64,000 bases of DNA from Tetrahymena thermophila SB210. Lineage: Eukaryota > Ciliophora > Oligohymenophorea > Hymenostomatida > Tetrahymenidae. Each line of letters starts with the position of its first letter. Within the stretch, counting starts at the first letter, position 1. Of the stretch, positions 42,658 to 54,939 are shown piece after piece. The notes below the pieces were generated by a model. It had not been told where the DNA came from. It saw only the letters and a program-made list of their open reading frames with translations, and ran no database searches. The translations under genes were made by a program, and so were the position numbers. The DNA is taken from NCBI RefSeq assembly GCF_000189635.1, contig NW_002476347.1:17832-81831 (forward strand), read 5' to 3'.

Positions 42658-45600
42658 ATGTAGAGAATTGCTTATTTTCTTCTTTTAAATTTAAATTTAA
42701 TAGTAATTGCATAAAAATGCAAAGGTAATTAAATATATGATGTCATAGCATAGCAGTGTGTTGAATGTTCAAGTAAATGTTTAAGCTGTTACAATATCTA
42801 TTAGGATTCTTGTGTTACTTGCAATGAAAACTTTTTTATGAGTTCATAAAATAGTTCTACTTGCTAATAAAGCTGCTAAAAAGGCGAAATAAATGATGAA
42901 AACTAACAATGTGTTAAATGTAAAGTACCTGGGTGTGTAAAATGTAATATACATTAAATATGCCTTGAATGTGATGTGAATTTGACTCTTAATTAAGCTT
43001 AAAATCAGTGCTAGCTTAAATAAGACACTTGCTAAAATAAAATGTCATATATTTTAGCCCCATATAACTTAGACGAGTGCGTTATGAGTTGTCCTTCTTC
43101 TTATTATTAAAATGAAACAACTAAAATTTGTGAAAAGATTATATAATGCATTTAAGTAGATGATTATACCATGTCATATTTTGATAAAAGGATAAAATAG
43201 ATAGAATAAATAAACAAGAATCAATATTTAGTTAGAGCAACTCATTGCACATTCTTATTAATGGATAGTAATTTAAATATAATTTCAGTCTAAGTCTTAT
43301 AAAATATGCCAAATTTTTATTCAAAGTATATGTTTTTTGGTGATGAAATTCTGTAAAAAAGCTTCATAGTTGGCTCTTTTGGGGGATGTTCAGCTAATAA
43401 CAGTTTAGTAGTATTTGATTTTGAGACTATGAATGTTGTGTTCAATCAAACTAACTTAGCTTACGATCAAAATGTTTAATATATTGATTAAGCAAACTAA
43501 ATAGTTTTTCTAGGGTTCAATGAAATTTATGACATATTTTGGTATGACTCATTAAATTAAAAACTAAATAAACAAACTCTCCCCTATAACTTTCTGATAA
43601 GTTTTATTTAATTTGAAAACATCACAAAGACAAACTATTTAGTATAAATAGATTTTGTAAATTCTATGGTATTAATTATGCTTTTTTAATTTTAAATAAC
43701 ATAATTTATATTTTTGTTTAATTAAAGATAATGGAGTTATAAGAAGACAGGTCATTAGCCATTTTAAATAAAACACTAAATTACTCATCTGCATCCTCAC
43801 TTTAAGTATAATAAAAAAATGATTTTTTAATCTAAATTAGTTAAATTTATGGTATTGCGCAAGTATAAAAGATTTAATTTGATAATGATTTTAATCTTCA
43901 AATTTAATCTGTTGAACTCCTAAACAATTCATATTCTAGAAGTGTATATTATAGCAAATAATTAAATTGCATATTATAATATAATCATGATAATTAAAAT
44001 TTAGAAATAGCTATCCTAAATGATTCATCTGATTAAATCACAGAAATAATTCCAATAAACTTATAAATAAATGACTAATTTAGCTTTTAGGAAACTACTT
44101 TTTCTAATTCCTCCTTCATTTTCTTTATCAATGATTCATTATACTTTCTCAATATAACGCAATATTTAGAAAAATATAGATAAACAGATTAATTTATTTT
44201 AACTGAAAATTTACTGAAGTAAATAAAATCATCACAAATAAATAATTAAACAACCATATCAAATATTATTTTTGAGGAAAATAATAATATAAGCAGTGTT
44301 GGAACGAAGTTTGGCAAGGCGAAGAAAATTCGCGAAGGGGCGAAGCTTTTTTAGAGGCAAGATTTTTTTTTCTTCGCGAAGTCAAATTTTTTAGCCTTCG
44401 TTCCAACACTGAATATAAGTATATTTTTAACTTAGATTTCAAATATAGCAGATTCATTTTACTAATAAATAAGAATATAATATTCCACTATTACTTTTTA
44501 ATATAAAATTTAATTTATAAATCCGCTATTATAAGTAAAACTTTATTATGATAAAAAAGATTAGCTGGATTAAAATTAAATGATCATTATCAGTAATTTA
44601 ACTTCAAATTCTTTTAATTTATATGACGGAAATTAGATTTACTTAAATCAATTAATTGGTAATATAAAAATATAATATCCTCTCACTAATTTGTAAAAGA
44701 ATCCAGGAATAAACACATAATTTATTTATTTTTATCTGTTGGATAATATTACCTAATTTGATAGAGTAGCAAATATTAATGAAAAATATTTTCTAGTAAG
44801 CTAAGTTATTGACACCGTTGTATATGAATACATATATAATTTAAATGAGTAGAAGTAGATATTATCTTATAAGTATCAAAGAGGTTATGATGAATTATTG
44901 AGTAAATATTTTTATATTTCAAAGCTTGAAATTTTAATAATAATCGATGTTCCTTAAATTTATAATTTAAAAACATAACAAAATATTGTTGACAATCCTT
45001 CTGAAAATTATTTTTCTCTGAGTAATTTTATTATAATAAATGATATTTAAATAGCGTATTTAACTTATGATGAATAACATTAATTACTTCTTTACTTAAT
45101 TGATTTACAGACACACTAAATAATATAGATTTATAATTTTGGTTAAAGTTACTTAGAATTTTGGAAGATAAATAATGTAATTTATCCTTTAATATCTGAA
45201 AATGATTTAATATATTTGATAGATAATAACAATAATTGCTACATTTTTTCATTAAGTTAATTGAAACTATACAACTAAGTAATTATTTAGATAAATCCTA
45301 TTTATCTTCCTTCTCTAGTCTGTAAAAAAACAAACGAAATATTCATTTTTTAGTAATCTAAAATATATATTTATTCACCTGATCTTTAAAGCTTATCGAC
45401 TCTAAATTTAGGTATTTAATATCCTAAAAAATATTTGTTAATCACATCTTAGGATTTAGTGTATGATGATAAGTATGTTTATTTCTATGAATAAAATAGT
45501 TTTCATAAGTTTGATATGGAATTAAGATAATTCGAATCAATTTCATCGAAAACAAGTCTCAGCTTATATTTTAAATCCCAATTTAGCTTTTATTATATAG

Positions 45601-48600
45601 AAAATACTCAATACATTAAAAAATCTTAAGACATAATAGATACAAAAAATATGATTGTAGTCAAAGCATCATATGAATAAGATTATTATCTTGGAAAAAT
45701 TTTATTTGATGATAAAACTTCAATCCATTGCTTTTAATCCAAACAAGGTGCTTATTGGTATTTTAATTTGCTTAATTAACCATTTGATGTTTTAAATATA
45801 ACATAATACTAAACGATATAAGATTAACAAATTGAAAATAGCTAGATAGCTATTTACGACTAAATCACAAGATAGTTATACATTTATAACTTTCTCAAAG
45901 GAAGTTAGTAAGTTTAAGTGATAGATATTGATTTCCAAGTTAATCTTTAGATTAAAATCATAGATTGGGAATTAGTTAGCTTTATTTGTGTAATAAATAA
46001 CGCATTTTATTTATATGACTCTAGAAATAAAACATAAATGTCATTAATCTATTAAGCCTAATAGACTATATAGCAATATTAATATTGCTAATTGCAAAAC
46101 AGAATTGTATATTTGACATAAAATTCTAATTTTTAAATCATAAATGTAATTAAAAAATTTAATTGATTTAAAGTTTATTTTTTTTTAATTATTTGTAGAT
46201 GAATGATGGAACAATTTCTGACATTATTCAAGTATCAACTTATGATTAATAAAACGTTTAAGACTAATTTTATTTAAAGTGTGATTAAAACTTAATTGTC
46301 GTTTACTATCCTATGCTTTAAGTTTTTGATTTGAGAACAGGCTAGCCTATTGCAGAGTTTCTTAATGTAAAATAATAATTATTTTTGTTTAAATTCTATC
46401 AATTTTATATTTGAAATATAGTAATAATTTTTCTTAATTTTTCCAGTTGCTTATACATACATCCCCATATTAAGAACTATCTACTTAAAAATTGATAAAT
46501 ATAATTACCCTAAAAGATTTTTAAAATACTGTGAATTGTTGAATAAAAAAAATATAGGGTCTTTATTTTTTTAGCTTATAAAATTTATTTATTAACCTCT
46601 TATTAAGAGAATGAAAGAAGTAATAATATATTAATTAAAAATATTATAAAATAGGATTAGTTATTTTAGTTAGAAAACATCTTATATAACATACCTATAG
46701 TTGATATAGATGGTTATTTGGTGGTATATTTTTATAGTCCAGATTACTTTTATTTTTTCCATAAAAACTATTTTACATAAGAGTATATTTTTGAATATAA
46801 GTAAAATTCCACTAATATTTATTATGACTTAGATAATAATATATTAATTGGACTTGTTGGTGAAATAAATCAAATAAATATTGTTAATGCTACTGGTACT
46901 TTACAACGTTTTACATACGAAACTTCTAGCCAATTTAATAAAGGTGCTTCTTACTATTATAAAAATTAAAACAGCTTAATAATAATTGATAACTCTCCTA
47001 TAATATACCTTTTAAATTACTTGACTAAAAGTATTACAACTTTTAAAATAAATATAATTAACATTCAAGGAATAATCATGGATGAGTTTAAAAGTGTTTT
47101 ATTTATATATTAAGATTATTTTATCTCAGCCTTTTAGTTTCCAAGTATGCAATTTATGGAAACCATTTCTGTAAAAGATTTCAGTATAAATCCAATAAAT
47201 TCATTATTTCTAAATTTTAAGCAATCAATACTCATAGCATAAACTTAAGATTCAATAGTTTCTTTTGATTTAAATGAAATTCTTTATGCTAGTGAAACAA
47301 ACCTCTTTCAATATCAGAATATTCAAACAATAATTTATGGAGAAAAATATATCGTATATTACAGTACTGTTAATCTCTCTTTGAATCTATTTAAAAACTC
47401 TTAGTTAATGGATACTTTATTATTTGATCCAGTACCATTTAATATATATCCATATTTTACATAGCTCATATAAATTTAAAAAAATCAATTCATTTACATA
47501 ACATATAACAAGCTGAGTATTATTTAACCTGATTTATTGAAAGAATAATTAAATTTAATTTAAAACATAACATTATAAGATTTTACTGACCACTACTTTT
47601 ACGATAATCAGTAAAATCAAATATTTCTCTTTTATGAAAGAATCTCTTCTTTATACAAAATAGATTTAACTAAAAATATTCTGACTGAAGTCTATCAAAC
47701 TAACTTTACTATAGATAATATAATTTAGACACTTATTTTTAGTGATTTCATTATTTTAATTTAACCTGATATGATTTAAATTTTTAATTTTATTAAGTAA
47801 TCTAATTACTAATTGACTTATTCTAAAAATTCAACTATTAAATTTGCATTAAAGCTTTAGAAAAAAAAGTTTTAAGAAGAATAAAATAATTTTTGGGACA
47901 TACCTTTTGAGTATGAAGAAAAATACAATAGTAACGATCCTATCACGAATGAATCTAAACAACTTTGTCTAATAGTATTTTAAGAAAATTATTTTGAAAT
48001 ACAACTTTTTAATCTTGAATCCTTGTAAGTAGATTACTCAATTAAACTAGAATTTATAAAAATTACTAATGTTGTTAATGATCCCTTTAGATAGTTAATA
48101 TATGTCATTAATAATATTGGAACCACGCAAATATTTAGCTACTCTTTAAAAATGTTGTCTACTATTTAAAATGCTTGCTTAAAATAAGCAATAATTTCCT
48201 ATGATACGGATTTTATTTATTCTATTTGCCCAAATGATGTAATAATTTATAATGCTCTAAGCTTTTAACCTTAGTTTCCAACAATAAATTCAGGACTTTC
48301 TGAAGTCACTAATTTCGTAAAATTAAATTATAATAATTATTTTTTAGTGTTACAAAAAAGTAAAGTTTCCATCATAAAAATGAATTACAATTCAAATTAT
48401 GAATTGATTCAAGAAATAAATTAGTAGTATTAAAAGTTATAAAATATGTAAATTCAATAAGATTTAAATGGGCTTATCTATCTTGAGTTGATATTATCTT
48501 CCTATTAAAATATTTATCATTCAATTATTCCTTTATCACAAACTAAAATTTGTAGCATTATGATTCAATAATAAAATAGAACCTAAGAAAACATTAATAC

Positions 48601-51600
48601 AAAATTAGCATTAAATTAAGCTTTTAACTCAAATTAATATACTAATTACATACCATCTGTCATAAGTATTTAGTACTAAAATTAATAATACATTTAAGAT
48701 ATTGATTTAAGCTTATTATAAACTTTGAAAAATGATTCAAATTATACAAATACTTTAATAATTTAATCAGACTCTGAATAAAATAGTATTTTCTGGAATT
48801 AGGTTAATGATTTTTAGAATTACATACAAAATGTTTAATTAAAACAAATGAACTTATCTATTTTTAATTAAATTAGCTTGAATAAAAATAGTTCTATGGA
48901 TAACTTTTAAATGGTAAACATAAATTTGTATTTAAATAATTCTTTGATTTTGTCTAATTTTGAATAGGTTTTAATCCAAAACATAACAATTAATAATACA
49001 ATATTAAGTGAATAATAAAACTAGATAGTTATCTCAAACTGTAAACTAGTTGTGATAGAAAATATTTTTATAAGCAATTTTAATTTTCAAAATGTTATGT
49101 TTAATATATCTAATAATACAAGAGTTTTCATTAAATAAATTTAAATAATAAATATAACTTAAACAAACTTATTCTCACTTGTTAATAATAATGAAGTATT
49201 GATATCAGACATATTCTTTTAATAATCAAATAATGTATCACTTTTTGAAATTTAGATATCTAATGTTTTGAATGCTACAAATTTTTACATTAACAATATT
49301 TAATCTTCAATTATACTTAATATATAGGGGACTTTCATCTCTAGTATTGAAAAATTTAACATTAGTCAAAGTTAAACTATTTATTTTGCGAAAGTCTAAC
49401 CATTATTAAAGAATAATTTACAGCTTTTATGCAATTAATATGATGCTAAATATATTAACATTTAAGATTCAATAGATGTACAAATCTATTTATAAGCAAA
49501 CAATACAACAATATTTAATATGAAAATTAATTAGCTTACTTTATCTTAAAGCTTTATGACTATTTTTTCAACACAATCTACCATAGATACAATTTTTATA
49601 ACTAAATCTAGAGTAGGGACATCTTAAAATATTCCTAAATTGATAGAGATAGTGAATTTTTAAAATTCTATAATTAAAAATGCTAATTGTATTAATAATC
49701 AGATTCCCTTACTTTATATGAGTTAATAAGTTTCTGCAGGATAGGTTCTTTTAGATTCTTCTATATTTATGGATATCAACATATAAAATGACATTCCATT
49801 CATAAGTCTAGAAAAAATTTTAGCAGTTTAATTAAATTAACTTACTTTTAGAAATATTACAATACAATAAAACACATATTCCTCTATCTTAGTAATAGAT
49901 TCTTGCAATTAAATAAATATTTCTAAGAGCTCATTTATTAGTAATAGTAATTAAAAAGGAAAAGGAGGTTCAATCCAAGCTATAGATAATTAGTTTATTG
50001 AAATAGAAAATTCTCAATTTAGTTAAAATAAATGCTTGTCTTTAAATGGAGGAGCATTGTTTATTAGTAATAGTGTGTTTTAAGCATAAGTTATTATAAA
50101 AAATAGTTTATTTAACTTTAATACGGCCATTTATTCAACTGGTGGAGCTATTCATTTGGAAAACTCAAATTTGAAAATGTATAATACTTCTATTTTTTCT
50201 AATGAAGCTGCTATTGGAGGAGGAGTTTTTTATTAATAGATTATTCCAGATTTTATTTTAGACTTCTAAAAAGGAATAGTTTATAATAATAAAATTATAA
50301 ATAATAAAGCTACCATTTTTGGAAAAAATTTTGGATCGGCATTAAGAAAAATAAAGATAAGTTTAGATGACATAAAAGTAAACAATCAAAGCTTAATTAT
50401 AAAAAATAATAGCTTAGAAGAAGTAATATAATTGAAAAGTGGTAATTAAATATCATTTTAAAGAATTTAAATCCTTGATGAAGAAAATAACCCTGTTATT
50501 ATTCCAAATTCAAATGAGCCATATTTAACTAAATATTGTAGCAGCGTTTAAGCATTAATTTAAGAAGTTGGTATTTCAGTTGAATGGGATTAAAGTAATG
50601 ATTAAATTTAATGTATCGGTCAGCTTTAAACAAATTAATTTATAAATGATCATTTCTAATTGAGTTTTTAAGTAATGTATAAACCATTAGGTAGTACAGT
50701 TTTAAAACTAGTTTCTAATACAATTTCAGAGCTTTAAGATTCTAAGTAGTAGGTTTATTTTAAATAAGGAAAACTTGAATTAGAAATCAAAATATAATTT
50801 TTAGGATGTTCTGTTGGAGATATATTAACACATTAAGAGAAGTCACTTATCTGTGAATAATGCCCTGACGGTAAATATTCATTAAATCTTAATGATACAA
50901 CTTGCCAACAATGCCCAGATTCGGCTGTTAAATGTATTGGTTCTAATATTTACTTAAGAAATGGGTATTGGAGAGAAAATGAATACACAGACAATATTGT
51001 TTATTGTGATTTTAATCCAAATTCATGTTAAGCTGAATCAAATCTATCAAAAGTAAATAATTAATCTTATATGATATTTAATTTAATAATCAGTAGTAAA
51101 TGTACAGGTTATTATTTTTTAAAAACATAATGAAAAATTAAAATAAATATTTTTATTTGAAATTAAAAATTTTAATAATAATTTATCATAAATTGATAAA
51201 ATACCCCCCCCTTGAATCACAAATCATAAAATCTATATAAATCTTTTTCAAACTCTTAAATATCTTATGTTATATTTATTATCTTTTAAAATTTATACTA
51301 CAATTTCATAATTTATTTGATAAAAAATTAAAAAAAAGATGAACTGCATTTAAGGTTATAAAGGTCCTATTTGCAAATCTTGTGACATTTATGGAGATGT
51401 TTGGGAATATAGATATTCTTAATTATTTGATGAAGGAAATTGCTACAGATGCAGTTAAAATGTTTTATATATAGTACTTTAAAATCTTGCCATATTTTTA
51501 TTTGCCTCTTGCTACATATTTGGAATTTTAAAAAAAATTATCTCTTCATTATAAGCAAAACTTGCAGGATATTTTATCAATAAAGCAGATATAATTTACT

Positions 51601-53263
51601 TGGGCACGACATGTAAGTACTTTTAAATATTTAACTTTTTAATAATTTAATAAATTTAAAAAGTAACTGATAAAGATAAATCATAAATAGTTTCTAAGAT
51701 TCTAACAGATCATCTCTAAATGTTATCTTTACTTAATACCATTTAAATTAGTATCCCTTCATTTTTTAAAGCATCTATTGGATTATCTGGAAACCCTCTT
51801 AGAGTTACAAGTAAATCTTTTGATTGCATATTTTCATAGTTTCCAAATTTACAGCCCTTATGGTTTTATCAAACAATATGGTCTTTTTCTTTACCAGCTA
51901 CTTTATTCATAACTTACTTAATATTTGGAGTTTTAATGTAAGTATTTAAAAAAAATAAATCTGCTCTAAAATATTTAAATACAGCTACTATCTTTATGTA
52001 TTTTTATTTTTTCCCTATGGTGATAACAACCTTAATCAGATCAATAAATTGCTTAAAGATTGGAAACAAAAATTACTTAGACATTGATGTTTCTATTGAT
52101 TGCTATGATTCAACTAAGCATAAGCCGTATATCTTCTATTTTAGCTTACCATTATTAATTTTGTGGGCACTATTTATTCCTCTACTTTTATTTTTAAAAA
52201 TAAAAAATGGTAAAAAGAGAAAGTGGTCTATATTTTTAGAAATTAAATATTCATTTATTTTTGCCGGTTATAAGTAAGGTTTCTTCTACTGGGAGTTTGG
52301 AAAACTTATTTATAAAACAATATTTATTTTAACTTCAATAGTATTTTAGCAAGATTTGATATTAAAGGTATATTTATTTAATTATTAATATAACACCTAA
52401 CTAATTTATTTTATAATTTTTTTTAAATATTAGCTTAGTCTAATAAATATTACGATTTTAGTAAAATACTACTTGCTTTTAAAGTTCTAACCATTTACGA
52501 GAACAAATTTTAATTACTACTAATAGAAATCAGTATTTTTAAGTGCTTTGTCTTTAAATGTATCTTCAATATAATTAAATCAACTAAACAGTCTCATAGC
52601 TTTAATACTTATATTACCAAATCTCTTGTTTATCATACAACTTTTTTTAAACATAGTTTAAGTAAAAATATCTAGTGAAGAAGAAAAAAGAAATATCATC
52701 TAAAAATGTCTCTATTATTTTAAATAAAAATACCCAGAAATGTTTGAAAATATACAAATTGTAAGAAAATAAAGGTTATAGTCTATAATTAAGTTGAAAA
52801 AAGTAAGAAACAAAATTTAAAAGCTTGCTATTTATTTAAAGAATAATTAATTTTACTAATAAGAATCATTCTAATCTGTCTTTTATTTATAAAAATCTCA
52901 AATTATCTCTTAAGGTTCTCCTCTAACTTAACTTAACAAATTTTAAGGTATTGATTCAAATTAAAGTAGGCTTTTTAAGAAAAAAGCAAAAAGTATAAAG
53001 TATTTATCAAATCTCAAAGATAAATGGAATTACTACACAAGAAAATCTAAACAAAATGAACTCAGTATCATAATTCTTAATAAAATATAATATTTAATTA
53101 ATTAATTTTTAATAAAAAAGGTTCTAAAAATTATGCACATATTGATAAATTCTAATTAGCTCCATAGCTTACTAAGGATTCGAGTGTAGATAATGAGAGG
53201 ATTATGACTTCAAGCAGATAAATTGAAAATTTTAATTTACTTTTATCGCCTAAGTTAATATGA
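42658..53263 (+). CDS. Giant multi-pass surface protein, type B (B5), with transposon-derived insert
   Basis: Eight exons: 42658-43668, 43728-46145, 46199-46366, 46655-51052, 51339-51612, 51664-52367, 52434-53064, 53121-53263. They total 9747 nt (3248 aa), with stop TGA at 53261-53263. The domain order is as in B2. The signal peptide starts MQRIAYFLLL. The beta-helix GGA turns lie around 49965-50225, the C.QCPDGKYSLN motif near 50850, and seven hydrophobic segments run from about 51465 to 52650. Exon 2 is 2418 nt (806 codons) against 2292 nt (764 codons) in B2. The excess of 42 codons is accounted for exactly by a miniature transposon plus its target duplication at 44294-44419, read through in frame. 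All other exons match B2 in length, apart from one codon more in exon 1 and two in exon 8. The intact frame after insertion argues that the protein is still made. Ligand and role unknown. Confidence 0.87.
44286..44293 (+). repeat. Target-site duplication, left copy (AATATAAG)
   Basis: This 8-base copy abuts the left terminal inverted repeat, and the identical right copy is at 44412-44419. The sister genes have a single similar unduplicated site at this point (around 9371-9385 in B2, 33003-33016 in B4). Confidence 0.9.
44294..44411. mobile_element. 118-bp hAT-like MITE inserted in the coding exon of B5
   Basis: The element has perfect 16-bp terminal inverted repeats, CAGTGTTGGAACGAAG at the left and its complement at the right, flanked by 8-bp direct repeats AATATAAG. 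A CAG.GTTGG-type terminus with an 8-bp target duplication is typical of the hAT superfamily of DNA transposons. It has no transposase and is too short for one, so it is a non-autonomous miniature element. By my count it is 42% G+C (50 of 118), far above its surroundings. CGAAG-type motifs recur inside on both strands (near 44318, 44330, 44339, 44373 and 44395) and could be subterminal transposase sites (inference). In the B5 reading frame it contains no TGA, and element plus duplication is 126 bp, so the host frame continues through it. Confidence 0.88.
44412..44419 (+). repeat. Target-site duplication, right copy (AATATAAG)
   Basis: Identical to 44286-44293, immediately right of the MITE's terminal inverted repeat. 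Confidence 0.9.
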
Positions 53264-53625
53264 TGATAATTTATATTTTATTTTCGTGTTATGTTTCATA
53301 TATTACACTTTTAAAATTATTTTTCATTTAGAATTTAATTAGTTTTCAAAATTAAAAAAAAAATAAATTTATTTATTTTTTGAAGATAAAAATAAAAAAT
53401 GAAGTTAATGATTGGTAGCTTTTTCTTTTTAAATTAAAAAAAAATTCAGTTATTTAAAGAATTATTTGTTTTGAATAGTATTTAATAATATTTTTTAAAC
53501 AGATTACAATTTATCTCAACTCTGAAAAAAATTAATTTAAAATGTAAAAGTATATTAATATCTAAATTTTAAATGAAAACTATTTGCTTTTATAAATGCT
53601 TTAATACTTATATAAATTTTATTAT
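53264..53625. other. Spacer between converging genes
   Basis: AT-rich 362-base gap between the stop of B5 (plus) and the stop of the minus-strand surface-protein gene. It holds both 3' untranslated regions and no visible gene. Similar to 18232-18591. Confidence 0.55.
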
Positions 53626-54939
53626 TCATATTAATATAAAAATACTCAATAAATTAATAACTCCAAGTAATAATGTAAGTGAATATGTTGTACTGTTTCC
53701 TTAATTAGTCGATGAAGCACTGGCAACTGTAAAAGTAAATTACTAAGAGACCTTTTTTGTAGGTGATGATAAGCCTTACAAATTTCTTTTTGAAGGAGGT
53801 AGTTAAATTTACATAGTTAATTAAACTGTTGCGCTTTAGGAGGGTAAAACCAAAGGTAATTAAACATGTAAAGAATTATCTGTTGAACTCCATCCTGTAG
53901 CAGAAGGAGCTATAAGATTAGTTTAATCATAAACTTGTCCACTTCCGGTCATATATTGAACATTTGTTAATGAAAGTGTTTAGGTATAAGTAGGATCCTA
54001 AAACCAAACTCTCAAATACATAGTATCACCAACAGTGTATGATGGAGGAGCACCTGTATTAAGGGAGTCTTTAGATACAGAATTTTTATTAGAACTAGAA
54101 GAGGTATATAGAGTTTTCCAATCTGATTTATATTATCCACCAGTTATATCTAAATCAGCAATAATAATACATTCCTAACCTGATTAACAACCCTAAGTTC
54201 TTTAAATATCCACATTAACAGTAAAGATTTAAACTTAGTTTCTATTTGTAAAAACAGTTGATTACCATCTATGTGATCTAAGCCAAGTTCCAGAGAAACC
54301 AAGTAAAATTCTAAAATTCAAAATCTACACAATTTGGCTACCATCTTAGCTTACATTTGAACTATGAGCTAAATTATAAACATCAATAAGAGGAATTTAG
54401 ATTCTTTAGTCTCCAACATCTCCACCAGGTAAGTTATTTACATATGAACCTCCTGAAGATGGAGTTGGTAAGTCAATGTAATTTTAATCTTCTTTAGGGA
54501 AATTGTTTGTTGAAGGTTAATACTATATATGAGTAACAAGACTGCCTCTGCAACTTGCATTACTGAATTATGAATGAATTGTATCAATTGTAACATCAGA
54601 TCTTACATAATTTGCTTCTTAACCGTTTTAGCCAGCATTTTCAGTGTAGTAATAACAATCTGTGTTAACAATAAAATTAGCCATATTTAAAGCTAGATCA
54701 ATATTGCACTAACTTTCTGAACTACCTGAGATTAATTTATTACAAGTTAATGGGTTCAAAGAAGAAGCATAATATCCATCTTAACAAACGCATGTTCTTT
54801 GATTAGGATCAACTTAAGAATTTTAGGCGCTGCAAGAGAGGCAAACATTTCCATTACAAGTTGCACAGCTGTTACGACATTACTATGTAAAAGCTAATTA
54901 TAGCAAAATAAAGATTAATGTGGCTATTTTATAATTCAT
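53626..54939 (-). CDS. Secreted or surface-anchored protein, unrecognised family, possibly GPI-anchored
   Basis: A single-exon gene runs from ATG at 54939-54937 to TGA at 53628-53626, 437 aa, with TAA/TAG as Gln. It begins with a signal peptide (MNYKIATLIFILLQLAFT). A short Cys-rich segment follows, with spacing C...C..C....C..C then CVCQDGYY (residues about 20-60), like one furin/EGF-type module. The central 300 residues are rich in Ser/Thr/Gly/Asn and look like beta-sandwich sequence, with few Cys; I do not recognise the fold. The C-terminus is Ser/Asn/Thr-rich followed by about 20 hydrophobic residues ending the protein (SLTLLLGVINLLSIFILI), which fits a GPI-attachment signal or a single membrane anchor. 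It is less AT-rich than its surroundings. It converges on B5, and a broken duplicate of its 3' end lies after B2. Confidence is high that it is a gene; its function is unknown. Confidence 0.88.

Noticed and set aside
44294-44411. The insertion as a germline internal eliminated sequence.
   Set aside because: Perfect hAT-type ends with 8-bp duplications fit a MITE better; there is no TTAA boundary, and the reading frame is kept with the element present.
44266-44457. Minus-strand frame across the MITE as a possible transposon-encoded peptide.
   Set aside because: It runs from host exon into the element and out again. The element is too short to encode a transposase, and the frame has no recognisable domain.
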